From: Siphonodentalium dalli
Taxonomy: Eukaryota > Mollusca > Scaphopoda > Gadilida > Siphonodentaliidae
Direction: 5' to 3'
Assembly (NCBI GenBank): GCA_032622095.1
Contig: CP136061.1
Span: 119,796,754 to 119,860,753 of the forward strand
Length of the DNA stretch: 64,000 nucleotides
The number at the start of each line of letters is the position of its first letter. Position 1 is the stretch's first letter. The notes under the pieces are model-generated. The model had not been told where the DNA came from. It saw only the letters and a list, made by a program, of their open reading frames with translations, and made no database searches. Shown here piece by piece: positions 12,701 through 24,290 of the stretch. Both the position numbers and the translations under genes were made by a program.

Positions 12701-14305
12701 CATGTCATTAATTGAGATTAGAATAAATGTTATCTGACAGGCTTGTGTAAACAACTGTATATATGCAGCACTGGTGTTGTCATTATCAAATTAAAACAAA
12801 CTGCTTTTCCCAAGTGAATTTAGTGATGCTTTCACGTACACAGGCTAGCATCAACAAATACACCATCTGGGGACCTAATTCTGCATAGGACTCATCTTCT
12901 GGGAAGTATCTACAGTATTAAATTGACATTTTATGTTACTTTTTCCCTTCTGTTCAGCTTCTATATCCCCTAATTTTCAGAAGATAAAATGCATAATCAA
13001 GGTGGCCAATGGGTTTCACATGGCAGTTGAGGCCCAATGAGGTCCCAGATGGTGAATTCAGTGATGCTAGCCCACCTTCTACACTAACGTCATTAAATTC
13101 ACCCTTTGGGGACCTCATCCTACTAAAGTCAGACACATTAATTCAGACTAATGTTATTTTCGTAAATTACTACTCATCCAGATGAAATCATACTCTGTCT
13201 GTCTTGGGCTGTCCTTCCATCTGCCTGTCTGTCGAGATGTCTATCCATCCATCCATCCACAATATTTTTCTCCAGATTGTTCATTTTTTGAGTTATATAA
13301 ATTTACTTCAACTCTTAATCTACACTTTTAAATTCCTAGATGAATTGATCTCATAGATGGGGATTCACATTTGTTCAAATATGGGCAGCAAAAAACTCTT
13401 CCCCAACCCTACCTGTATCTATGATGTTTGGTACTGGTATAATCTATAGATTCCTAATGATTTATTGGCTGACTTGGTTGGAGAAATGTTTGAGTCAATG
13501 GGGCGGAGGGGTGGAGTTTTACCCCCACCCCCCACCTTGATCAAATTTTAAACAGTTGAAAATGTCTTTTCATGCCTGATACAACATAATTGAAGATTAA
13601 ATTTTCAAACCAAAAATAGGTAGAATAGTTCGATTTTCCAGCCAGTATGTTTTAAACCAACAGTCTATATGTTCCGACTTAAGGTTAAACTGTTGGACTG
13701 AAATGGCCACAAATTTTAACTTTATTGGGGATGTCAGGTTGGAAATTTTCAAAAGTTTGGGAGCTTAAAGTACTGGTACCAGTTGTAAAAGATGGTTGTG
13801 CAAAAGACAATTTTGTGAACTTAGTACATGTACTGTGGTCTGGTTGTCTTATTTAAAACGGGTAAGGGGTTGGAGATTTTGTCAGTGGTGTGTAATTAGA
13901 AATTTCAAGATGAAGAGCCCTGCTGAACTGATAACCTACAGCTATTTCCATGTTTAGAACTACTTGTTTTGAGTGATTTTGTCAAGTACTGACTGTTGAA
14001 GTCGCTATTAAGAGTCCCAATCTTCTCAGTTCTTAGTATCACCAGACTGTAATTTACAGTCTGGTGAGTGACCCCACATTCATTGACTGTTTCGTTATTT
14101 TCAGTGACAACGATCCTGCACACATTTCAAAATGAAATTGTGAGCAGATTATTTGTATGAAACTGTTGCACTAGCAATATTTTTAACCATGAATTAAATT
14201 GAAGAATATAAACCTGAGCCATGTTGTTTATTATCAAACAAGATGTATCATGTCTAGAATTGCAATTGAAAAGGGATTCTAACTTGACTCCATTTTACTC
14301 TTCAG

Positions 14306-14374
14306 GCATACTGGTACTTTGGAATCATTCCATTCTTTAATTCTCATGTATTGCCCCAAGAGGACTTCATACCA
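14306..14374 (+). pseudogene. HTGTLESFH exon of the transposase-like relic
   Basis: Acceptor actcttcag and donor ccaGTGAGT. In one frame it encodes HTGTLESFHSLILMYCPKR followed by TSY. That is the third conserved block of the family and carries the Glu expected of the catalytic triad. It ends with two bases of a codon that the next exon's first base completes. Confidence 0.7.
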
Positions 14375-16250
14375 GTGAGTACTATAAATATATATCTTTC
14401 AGTGAAGACCCATATGCAAAGCACTCAATGTGAACACATTTGTGCAATATATCAAAGCACTCAAAGTGAACACATTTGTGCAGTATATATCATGAAAAAG
14501 GGAACTAGACCGCAAATATTCTCTCAAATTGATTGCACTTTGCCATTCAAAAGATATTAGATAAGATGTTGTTTGCATGGATATAAGTTAATAGTGAAAC
14601 ATAATTTACTCAACTGTTTATGGAAACCCTAACATAAAATATATACAACTTTAAACTTCAAAATAAGTGAAGAAACTGTTCATAATATATGAAAATTTCA
14701 AATCACATTTCTGAGGAATGTTGGCAAATCAGTAAATAAATATTTTACTAGAATATCTGACAATATAAAAGATCAAAACAAAACATCTGAATATAATACT
14801 AGAGAGGTTTAGATTGTAAAACAGTAAATTTCAAACTTGAGTGGTGCAGAAATATTATGTTCACAAAGGACCTACATAATTTCCACGGGAACGCTTGATG
14901 TTTGTGGCTGAGTCAAACAGCCAGGTGATTTCACCACAGAACAGACTGAGAGCAACGCGAGTGTGTATGTATTAGTCTCGCTGTTAACAATAATGTTGTA
15001 TTCTTGGCTTGAATAACCAACTGTATATTTGCATGTGCATCATGTGTTATCAAGTAATTCAAACCACAACAGGAGTTGAGATATAGAAGCTTGTTCTATG
15101 AGGACAGAATTTTACATTATAAACCATAAAGTTGTAACTGGTCACATTAAGTTGTGAGATGTAAGACTAGATGCAATAATAGGGTCATAATCCTACAAAT
15201 AATCTAAAACAGTGTTGACACAAAAGGAATGTCTACAAATCACATTTATACCTAACTGTTGGTAACTAACAGCAAGCCAAGTTTGAAGTTTGCCGTTTTA
15301 CAATCTAAACCTCTATTAAATATAAGTAAAAATAGTTGTTCCTGAAAACAAATAAATTTAAGAATAAATTATGTGAAGAGAAACCAACCTCAATGATTTA
15401 TAGTTATCAATAAATAGAGAACACCTACAGTTTATGTTTGGACACCGAAATATCTCATGATTGTCTGCAAAGAAATATAAAATGTTCACTACAATTGATA
15501 GACCAAGTCTTATTGGTCCACAAAAGCTTGGGATATCGGTTGGGTTGGTGCTATCCCAATCAGGTTTGCCCAACAATTATACCTGGCACTATTTCCTGTT
15601 TACATATGCAATGACCATTTCATACCCTTATTATAGAATGGGTGTAATGAATGCAATAAGAGTCCGATCATGTGATAAATTGGTTTATGTAATTTTATAT
15701 TCTATTGTGTGATATCTTTATAGCTTCTTTGGAAAAGGTCGGACAGGTCTATTCTGGCCAGCCATGTCAATGAGAGAGTCCATTCTACCTTACATACAAG
15801 TTTCAATATAGTAATTCCCCAAAGGGAAAAATCTTTGTAAAAAAGATAAATGAAGTGAATTTAAAGGCATATATAATATTTTCAAGATACCAATATAACT
15901 GTTTTTTTCTGAACAATAGCATTTAATATTCGCCATATATATTCAAATGAATATTCCATCCACTTACTACTGAATAGAAGTATTAGTATACATTAAAATT
16001 ATAAATCCTTCATTTATTGTGATGTTCAGATATTTTAAGCAAATGACAGGCACCAGAAAAAGCAGCATGGCAGTTTGACATAAATAAATCTATGATACTT
16101 ACATTTATGTTGCATATATGTTTGTTTGGCCACATTATATTATATATTGGTCTTGATTAGATACTGGGCAATTCCATGTTTAAATTGTTTTTTTTTCTTT
16201 TCATAATGAATAAATTGTATAATACAGTCAATTTTTCAACATATTTCCAG

Positions 16251-16509
16251 ATATAGAGATTGCTTCAGCAAGAACTCTAAACAGTATTCATGCCGCCCAG
16301 TGAAAGAACCAAAGAAGTACAGCTATATACCCGAACTGCTACTGAAGCTGATACAAGAGAGGGATGTGTCATCACTCAGGATGACAGACAAGACAGTTCG
16401 CACTGAAGACGACCCTAGAAAGATTCATCCCAGGCGAACAAATGTCATGAAGCCAACACGGCTTCAACTACTAGAAGAGAGGAAGAAGAGGCATTCAGAT
16501 GAGGCATAA
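16251..16509 (+). pseudogene. C-terminal exon of the transposase-like relic
   Basis: Acceptor catatttccag. Encodes YRDCFSKNSKQYSCRPVK, then EPKKYSYIPELLLKLIQER and a basic tail ending in RKKRHSDEA before TAA. Phase fits the 14306-14374 exon directly, but the family usually has a further segment between them (Ala/Arg/Asn-rich, LAALDHN-like). I could not find it in 14375-16250. A candidate ATTAAA polyadenylation signal lies at about 16557. Confidence 0.65.
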
Positions 16510-16897
16510 ACCACTATCTGCTGTAGCATACCAGTATTCTCAGCAAATAACACCCTATTAAAATTGGAGCTTATCTAACACTTTGTCAACTGAACTGTTC
16601 ATCCACAATTGTTTTGTGAACAACAGCACTACCTATTGTTTGTTATAGGTACACATGAGCAACAGCCCACCTGTATTTGTGATATTAAATGTCTTCCCAG
16701 TACAACCAACCTTTCCATTATTAAGAGGTTATTAATTGATTAGTTTGATATCACCCGAGATATCAGCCAGATGGAGGTTAATATCAGCCTGAGTCTGAAG
16801 GTAAAAGGCTGGTATGAATTTACATTGGTCTGATAGATTGCGGAAAATTATTATGAATTTACATTTGGCTGATAGATTGCGGAAAATTATTATCATT

Positions 16898-17835
16898 ATT
16901 AGCTCAACTTCACTTTGTAAAGTTTGAGCTATTGCCATGGCTTTGTCGTCCGTCGTCCGTGTGTACGTAAGGCGTCAACAATGCAGGCTACAGGTCGTAC
17001 CTTTGGTCGGATCATTATGAAATTTGTCATAGCTGTTGACATCAACATTTAGACCAGAATGATTAATTTTGGGGTCATTCGGAAAAAAATATGGCCGCCA
17101 GTGGCCATATTGGATTTCAAAATTTAATCCATTAGCACGGGCCACAGGCCGTACTTTTAATCTGATCATCATAAAATTTGTCAATAATGTTAATAATGAC
17201 ATGTAGATGGGAACGAGTCATTTTGGGGTCATTCGGCCCAAAAACATGTCCGCCAGCAGCCATCTTGGATTTTACTCTTTGTATGACTAAATTCTTTAGC
17301 AATGGCTGCAGGTCGTACCTTTAGTCTGATCATCATGAAATTTGCCATGGTTGTTGAAATTGGAATGTAGATGGGAATGAGTCATTTTGGGGTCATTCGG
17401 ACAAAAAACATGGCCGCCAGCAGCCATCTTGGATTTTACTCTTTGTATGACTAAATCATTTAGCACGGGCTACAGGTTGTACCTTTAGTCTGATCGTCAT
17501 GAAATTTGTCATGAATGTTAATAATGACATGTAGATGGGAACGAGTCATTTTGGGGTCATTCGGACAAAAAACATGGCCGCCAGTGGCCATCTTGGATTT
17601 CAAATTTTAATCCATTAGCACGGGCCACAGGTCGTACTGTTCGTCTGATCATCATGACATTTGTCATGGATGATAATATTGACAGCAGCAATCTTGGATT
17701 TTACTTTTCTCTTCATGTCTATAAACTAGTATTGGACATTCAACTTTCCACATTCCTAATCGCTCCATTGACTGTAATACATTAAATTATTCCCTTTCCA
17801 AGTTGAGCTACAGTGTCATTGACACTTTCATTAAC
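16898..17835 (+). repeat. GAGCTA repeat family, long copy with ~5 internal units
   Basis: Same ends as the copy at 11764, but with more internal units: the block 'ccgccag-ggccat' recurs at about 17093, 17248, 17412 and 17577. The number of units therefore varies between copies of one element. Confidence 0.7.
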
Positions 17836-18032
17836 CATTTTGATATCACGTCATGGATGCGAATTAAAAGATGTAAAATTGAATCAAAATCACCTTTAAG
17901 TTATGTTTAATGCAGATAATGGATTGTGTCATACCAATGTACAGACCAACGCATTTGTCTGAACACTATTTTATGTGATTCCTGGCAGCATGTTGACATA
18001 TTTTATGTGCATTAGCAATGACACTGCTGCAT

Positions 18033-18233
18033 TCAGAATTTATTTGTGATCAGAAGCCGATGCTGAGTTAGCAGAGCTTTCCAGGCTAACCAGACTGCTT
18101 GTTTAGTGACAAATACTGAACTTGAATTACAATTGCCAATTAAATGACTGCATGATATTGATATAACACAAGACTTCTTTATTTGTTGGTTCACCAATTC
18201 TTCAACTATAAAATCTGCCAAAGTAGAAATGAG
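18033..18233 (-). CDS. Candidate terminal exon of the CXC-like gene
   Basis: Follows a strong pyrimidine tract and acceptor (tgctacttgtttacag). It is phase 0 like the previous donor, 66 codons then TGA. Starts LISTLADFIVEELVNQQIKK, which looks like a structured protein segment. The rest is unfamiliar. An AATAAA overlaps the last codons. Assignment rests on phase and splice signals only. Confidence 0.35.
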   Translation of the reverse strand, partial: LISTLADFIVEELVNQQIKKSCVISISCSHLIGNCNSSSVFVTKQAVWLAWKALLTQHRLLITNKF

Positions 18234-18833
18234 CTGTAAACAAGTAGCAAAACAAAAATAAGAATGATCAACAAGGCCAGAACTCAATATCCTTCTTCCA
18301 ACACCAGCCAAGAGGTTTTGACAACTGAAGTGCTAGCATACAGCTGTACATTAACTTAGCCTATCATTAATTGCATTTCCTGTGTATTTAGGGATCTAAT
18401 ACAGTCTCATTCCACTACTTTTGTCTAAAATTGACAATCGTTTAAACTTTCAATCTAGGATTTCTTTATCCTACTGTGCCAGATTTATATACTGGTAAAC
18501 AACAAAAAATGGCTCAAATTCAAAACAAATCCCCCCTCCTGCCCTGAAAATATTTGTAAACCAAAAACTCAAATAGCAGCCTTTATCTGTAAATTTGTTA
18601 CGATGTACATGTATATTGATAAGTGAAACTAAAAATAAAGAGTTGTACAATGAAGATGACTTCTTTGTTGCTGTCCAACATTACTACACATGCCTATTTA
18701 AAGGGACCCAATGCTTTTGAAGAGAGTCCACGAGAAACATCTGTAAAACAACTATCAACCAATACGTTTACATAAGATAGATTGAATTTGCACTTATTTA
18801 CTGGTGCCAGCGCATTCTCTTATATATGCAAGC

Positions 18834-18891
<58 letters not shown>

Positions 18892-21800
18892 AGAATGCAC
18901 TGGCTTACAAGGACAATGTAAATGTTGTTAGGCTAATGTATTCTCTTTTTATGCCAGGCACAGGTAGCCTCGCTTATACATGTACAAGAGAAATTATTGG
19001 AACAGGGTTTTTCTAAAAATTTCAGAAAGCTCGAGTAGTCATTGAAGGGTTAATAACTCTCCAATTAGATTTTGCATGTCAAAACCATTTTTATGCAAAC
19101 ATGACTGTTACAGTGAATTTACCGAAAACAGTCCAATTTGTCCATTTGGATACCACATTATAATCTAACCACACAGAAACATTGGAAAATGTCAATACAT
19201 TTAATAATTTTTAAAATCCTATTCGGACTAAAATACTGGAACTTGCTACATGATTAGCGATGTTTGTTAGCAATCATTGTACCAGTTTTGTTTACATAAC
19301 AATAGTTTCAACATGCAAATTTTTTTTTGTTATTGGAGAACTACTGGTATCAATAATGAATATAAGAACAAAGTTTATGTTTCCCCATGTTCATAGTGGT
19401 GATGTTGTTTTTTACAGACTTCTACATTTTTGGCACATTTACCCACCCTACATGTATATTCATCATTGCCAAATAAGCCATTGAGCTGTTCAATAAATGA
19501 AAATTCTCTGAGAACAGTTGACAACTCTAATACTACAGCAAAAAATTTAGATGAAAATACCTGCAGGGGTTGTTGATTCATTTCATCTTGAGCAGACACT
19601 GCCAAGTCACCATTTCTGGATGTGACCTGCTGCATCCTAGTTACATGTACCTGTGAAGGTGATGAATGGACAATAAGGAATCATTCCAATCGATATTAAG
19701 CACATGCAAGCTTAATGAAAACTTTGAACAGCACCAGAAATCTCTAGATACACATGTAATGCCATGAATCTCTAATCTGGATAATGCCCGTAGAGATCAT
19801 ATTCCAACAGTACATAACATGAGAACTTTTTGAAGTTTTGACCTTATAATAAAGTCGAAAAAATAATGCAGGGAATATATTTCTTAGTTAATATTTGTTC
19901 CTTAATAATTAAATTCACTGTATGAACGTCTCAACTAAAAAAATTCACGATTTAGGTGACTTTGAGTCAGTTACAATTATGGAATTTCTCTTGGGTAATC
20001 AATGTTTATTGTGAAATCGGCTCACAAAAGTCATGGAAAACCATGCAATTGCGAGTTGGGACTTTGCCTACAGCGAAGTACATTATCAAGGAAAAGATAA
20101 TAATTAAGAAATACATTCCATGCATTATTTTTTCGACTTTATAAGGCTCTCTATCAAAACATCAAAAAGGTTTTGTACTGGTGGAATATGATCTCTACAG
20201 TAACTGTCAAGACCAGAGATTCATGGTATGATCGACACAAATCACAGGATATCACTCAACCCTTATAAAAAATGCATCACCAGTAGATACAAGTATGCGA
20301 CAAAGATGAGAATTATCTACAGTGACTAGCCCGAAACTGGTAAATGGTTGCCCAGTCTATTATAAAAGCCAACATTATTCTTAGCAGTATACCGGTACGT
20401 CTCTGGAACTGTGATTCAGAGTTCATTTCTAGGATGATGTGGCACCGAGCACTCCCAAGAAGATGTAATAAATCAATGCATTGCATATTGCTGTAGCCAA
20501 TTTCGAGGGCTGTGCATGTAATCCATGTATATAGTATGAGCTGGAGTAACCAGCGTTGCTCGGGTTAAGAAAATTAGAAACAAACTTGGCTAATTTATTT
20601 TTCAGGGTAAGTCATGTCAGGTTAACGACACCTATCACATGACACTTCCCAGTCCAAATTACTCATGTGTACATGTACCAATTTTCAGCCCCTAACATCC
20701 AACTGTTTTTTTTACTTATTACTAATTAATTTAATTATTATGAGTCCGCCTTTAAATTGTAGGAGGTCGACAACATATTATCCCCAATATTTACCCCCCC
20801 CCCCTCAAACACATATGGGGTGGTTAACAATCATGCCCCTAAAATCCCAGAGTTACAACTGATCAAGTTCTAGAAAATCCCAAGTCGATTAATACACTTT
20901 ACAAACACTGATCACCCAGTCAACCCATCGACCAGGGAAATTTCCAGGGCTGTTTTGATACATGTTACATGTATGGGAACCCAAACTCAAAAAGCCCAAA
21001 TGGCAGTATTGCGTAAACCTGAATTTTCCATTTTTTTCAAGGCAATTCAACTATATGCCATGTACAAAAATAATCTGCAGTTGCAATAAGGCCTTTATTT
21101 GCATGTTTAATTTTGCAATCAGAAATTTTATTTATAATACATATACCGGTATATGTATCTGTCTTGGTACGGTGTAGAAGCCTTATTAAGTTATATGGGG
21201 ATATATATGTATCCACTGCTGGAAACAGGTGTCCCCAAATTATCTCTGGATTATTCCCTGCAATTTTTTTGAACGTCATAGTTGAAAGTGTGATTTATGA
21301 AAATGGTGAATTTTAGAAACCAGCGGTATAATACTTCAGAATTTCAAAACGATGAGATGGATAACATTGGTGATACGGAGTATTATATGAGGGGGAACTT
21401 ACATATTTTAAGGTGTTTGGTTTATCTTGCCCCCTGTCTGCTTTTATTTTACCTCAAAATCTAATGGCCAATTACTCTCAATTATATTTTGGTGTGACTA
21501 GTCTACATGTATATGATTCTAGAAAAACTATCACTGGTGACATTGATTGAAGCATGTTGTTTTACAAACTAAATAAAATTTATTGCCTCTTTGACAGAAA
21601 AACCATGCTTCATTGTCACCTATTTGAGTTTTTCTGAGCAAAATAGACATATCAAATAATAATAAGCAAAACAATATATGAGAACTCATTGAATAGTTTT
21701 TTTAGTGTAATTTCTTAATCATAAGTCGGACCCACCCCTTGATATTGTGTTAAATCTAAGATTGGGGCACAGAGTCATCAACCTGCATGGACATTGTATC

Positions 21801-24015
21801 CTGGAATACTCCTGACTCACTTTGCCATATAAGAAATAATAAAAAAAAATTCATTTGACATTCATTTGGTACTATAGTACAGTACTGTTACCTCATCAGC
21901 AGCTGTTACTTGAGCAATCTCTGCCAAAGACTGAAGGCTTTCATTGAGTCCACCTGTAGCGACCTCCCTAATTTCATCACCGTCCTCTGCGAAACTCACT
22001 GACAGAATCTGAAAAATTAAATATAAATCATTGAATAGAGTATTAAATAATGGTAAATTCCTATTAAAATTTTATGTTCTTGTCTGTTCGCTGGAAATCT
22101 ATGGAAGGGCAATTTCAGATCTATTAATAGTTCACCTCTAGTGTAATTACTTGCATCTATACCCAATTAAAACATAATTCAATTGCGCTTAAGGCTTATT
22201 AAAGCGCAATTGCCATTTAACAAGATTAAATGAGGTTGGCTGGTTGTTTTGTGAACAAAATTCTCACCTGAGAGTCATCCTGCAGATTATTCTATAAGAA
22301 TTAAGGGGGTATTGGTTATGGTGATAAATAATTGGACTTAAGTGCAATTGAAGTTTCAGAGGTTTTATTTGCGCTTTTAAAATTGAAATTGCTGCACACA
22401 TAATGATAAATGAATTGAGATTAAGTGAAATTTGTGTACAACTATTTGCGGATTGAAAATTTTGGCAAGCCCGTGGATTCTCTCTTCCTAAACATGTTTC
22501 ATACATGTATAGTTTTCGGGGTATAAAATAATAGATATGACTCTTGAAAAGACACTTGTCTGGAAATGCTTCTGTCAATTAATATAGATTTTTGATCGAT
22601 ATTTACTTACATATAGTACCGGTAATATGATAATAAATCAATTGGGGAAATTGTTTTGTTAATATTAGAAAACAGTTTTAAAAACTTTTTGGCGACCTCA
22701 GATAAAGATATATTTCTCATGCTTGTGCGCTGTGAACATTTCTGTGAGCTGCAAAATTTCCATAATTGATTCTACATGTACATGTATTATCATACCAGGA
22801 TAATTCGAAATAAAATAAATATCAACCCTTTCATGATGGGAGCTGTGCTGGTGCAAGTACATTCGTTTATATATGTGAGTATTAGAGGGAGCCTCTTCTT
22901 CTTCTGATACAATGCAAATCCCTGCATAAGGCTTCTTCTGCAGGAAATTCAGGAATATTATCACATATATAATATCATTTCGCACTATGAGCAACTCGCA
23001 TAGGCCCTACCAGTAAGTATAAGAGGATGCATTGGCACATGGTTTTCGCATTGGCGTGAGGGAGAAGATGATTCTATCTTTTCGACCATTGATCCTGGAG
23101 CTTTGCGCACAACTACTATCTTTATTATAGGGTTTTTCGCATAATTTGAGGAAGCTCCAGTCATGAAAGGGTTAAATTGAGAAGCATTTCCTGCCAGTTC
23201 AAATAAGGAATAAATGTGATGAAAAAAAATCCTCCCATTGAGACTAGTATGCTAAACAGGAGGTCATAGGTTACTCATATCAAATTCAATTATCATCATA
23301 TGATAAAATATATGGATTATGGGTGAAAGTGTTCCTAATTTGTATTTTTATTTTTGTAAATCAAATTGAAATAATTATGAAAAATTGTAAACATTAGTTA
23401 CATTGTACAATGTGAGTGAGTCCTGACCATCAAAATTATAAAAAAAAATATCTGATATAAATACATCAGAAACACTAACAAAATTTGATTTATTAAACAA
23501 TTTTGAATAGAAACTAGACTAGAAACTAGACTGACTCCCCCTGGGCCGAGTACAGAGCGAGCCTATTTTTAGATTGGCAATGAACTTCCATTCATGAAAA
23601 ATACAATGGCGGCAACACAAGAAAGATAGTAATGACGATAATACACTATACGCAAACCGGCAGTAAGAACAAACTTTATATAGGGACTTACTTGTGGTGA
23701 TGGAACATATTCATCGCTACTCGATGGGCTGTGTATGATGGGCAAATCGTACTCTTCTGTCAATGCCCCCTCCGTGCCTGGTTTATTTTGGCACGGGAAC
23801 TTCTCTGTGCCACATCGGCAGGAATCGCCACAAAATGCCCCATTTACTAAGCACTCACAACAACCGCGTCTCATCTTGTTCCTTCGGTTGCATGCATTTC
23901 TACAATTGCATGTATTTTTTCCCGGATCGCTTGCAAATAAATCATCTTCCATTGTCGTTTTCTTCCTCTTGGGAGCCATGTCTTGTCTTGTGAAATTTTT
24001 CTCTTGTGAAAACAA
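18033..24015 (-). CDS. Predicted four-exon gene with a CXC/CRC-like cysteine-rich domain
   Basis: Predicted span of a minus-strand gene built from exons 23692-23979 (or to 24015), 21892-22008, 19561-19650 and 18033-18233. All introns are phase 0 with GT-AG borders. From the Met at 23979 the product would be about 231 residues. Cys positions 24, 26, 30, 40, 41, 43, 50, 54, 56 and 63 give C-x-C-x3-C-x9-CC-x-C-x6-C-x3-C-x-C-x6-C, close to one half of a tesmin/TSO1-type CXC (CRC) zinc-binding domain. The basic start (MAPKRKK) could be a nuclear signal. The rest is acidic or Ser-rich and resembles nothing I recognise. Such domains bind DNA in known CRC proteins, but that role is inference here. 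Related cysteine repeats also occur in transposon-encoded proteins. Confidence 0.5.
18800..19060. repeat. 'Ataagagaatgcactggc' repeat family, copy 1
   Basis: Shares 'taagagaatgcactggctta', 'caaggacaatgtaaatgttg' and a tail like 'ttcagaaagctcgagtagtc' with 48505-48710 and, partly, 23010-23175. Confidence 0.5.
18837..18889. repeat. (TA)n microsatellite inside an inverted repeat
   Basis: A run of about 26 TA units, flanked by 'gcattctcttatata' on the left and 'tataagagaatgc' on the right, so the block can fold into a long hairpin. Confidence 0.9.
19561..19650 (-). CDS. Exon 3 of the CXC-like gene
   Basis: 90 bases, 30 codons with no stop, acceptor ccttcacag and donor CAG/gtattt, phase 0 at both ends. 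Encodes VHVTRMQQVTSRNGDLAVSA then QDEMNQQPLQ. If the intron were retained the frame would stay open to 19375. Confidence 0.45.
19762..20226. mobile_element. Foldback MITE in an intron of the CXC-like gene
   Basis: Ends CCATGAATCTCT and its complement. The arms of about 140 bases share TAGAGATCATATTCCA, TTTTTGA, AAAGTCGAAAAAATAATGCA and a tail near 'tatttctta'. Arms are diverged but collinear. A further degraded relative, sharing 'gaaatcggcycacaaaagtc', lies at about 50800-51010. Confidence 0.6.
21892..22008 (-). CDS. Exon 2 of the CXC-like gene
   Basis: 117 bases, 39 codons with no stop, acceptor taatttttcag and donor GAG/gtaaca, phase 0 at both ends. Encodes an acidic helix-prone segment including SFAEDGDEIREVATGG and NESLQSLAEIAQVTAADE. 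No domain recognised. Confidence 0.5.
22490..22600. repeat. Dispersed repeat shared with 26390-26500
   Basis: Block order 'gtataaaataataratatga', 'agacac-tgtc-ggaaa-gcttct' and 'tcaatta-ata' is common to both places. Small open frames on the complementary strand across both come from this repeat. Confidence 0.45.
23010..23175. repeat. 'Ataagagaatgcactggc' repeat family, partial copy
   Basis: Contains 'gtataagaggatgcattggc', 'acatggttttcgca' and 'gaggaagctccagtcatgaa', matching the second half of the unit at 48505-48710. Confidence 0.45.
23692..23979 (-). CDS. Exon 1 of the CXC-like gene
   Basis: Open from Met at 23979 (an in-frame Met at 24015 would add 12 residues, MFSQEKNFTRQD). Encodes the Cys-rich segment NTCNCRNAC, GCCECLVNGAFCGDSCRC, then a Ser-rich tail SPSSSDEYVPSPQ. 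It ends at a consensus donor CAA/gtaagt. The later Met is preferred because MAPKRKK resembles a typical basic nuclear N-terminus. This choice is not proven. Confidence 0.6.
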
Positions 24016-24110
24016 TCGCCTCGAATTGATGACGAGTATCGCCGACCAATCGGATCGCGCGGATGGAATTGTGGCTAAAAATAGATATCTGCGGGATTCC
24101 GCCGTATTAT
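24016..24110 (-). promoter_or_regulatory. Possible promoter region of the CXC-like gene
   Basis: Just upstream of the first exon the sequence becomes relatively CpG-rich (cgccgaccaatcgg, atcgcgcgg) and holds an ATTGG on the gene strand, the inverse of a CCAAT box. No TATA box is evident. This is a weak, position-based call. Confidence 0.25.
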
Positions 24111-24177
24111 TGCTTCAGTCAATCGGGGTATATTGGTGAAGATTGTTGTGTCACTTTAATATGATTTTCAGAATATG

Positions 24178-24260
24178 TATAAGATGACAGGAATTGAATG
24201 ATAACACCTTCATAGACTCATCATTGTATACTGTTATCATTCAATTCATGTCATCTTATA
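24178..24260. repeat. Hairpin-forming inverted repeat, 29-base arms
   Basis: Arms 24178-24206 and 24232-24260 pair at 28 of 29 positions (TATAAGATGACA, AATTGAATGATAACA), with a 25-base loop. Starts TATAAG and ends CTTATA. It lies 160 bases upstream of the CXC gene's first Met and just left of the 24291 element. Either a tiny MITE or a cruciform-prone site. Confidence 0.7.
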
Positions 24261-24290
24261 ACATGATCAAGACTCATACGGCTATATCCT

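Larger units (their letters stand above)
3393..16509 (+). pseudogene. Decayed multi-exon DDE transposase-like gene (tentatively Kolobok superfamily)
   Basis: Exons separated by GT-AG introns join in consistent phases into a transposase-like protein. Visible in order: an acidic Ser/Asp/Glu N-terminal segment; a Cys-containing region ending in SWFSQP; the first acidic motif LAGDGRND followed after a break by PGHCAQFCTYSLMDVE; TGFNSAVMEKNGF; a second acidic motif in EVVTDENSQIV; HQFDVWHVIKNLIKK; SWIPSIRRHLWYCAEKC; LRDIVLSEKLLNKMD; HTGTLESFHSLILMYCPKR; and a basic C-terminus. This order matches a DDE transposase-like family common in fish, cnidarian and mollusc genomes, recognised from memory; the Kolobok assignment is inference. 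Lesions: an in-frame TAA at 6561 between FIAEI and FYR, a one-base deletion near 7584, TAA TAA at 11505-11510, and no exon for the segment expected between SYQ and YRDCFSKNSK. Either a fossil element or a domesticated gene that later decayed. Confidence 0.75.

Noticed and set aside
15425-15464. Short minus-strand exon-like segment (DNHEIFRCPNINCR) with good splice borders
   Set aside because: Only 40 bases, no partner exon with matching phase was found, and it lies inside an intron of the opposite-strand relic.
15710-15795. Small minus-strand frame ending RPVRPFPKKL
   Set aside because: About 20 codons with no splice or homology support.
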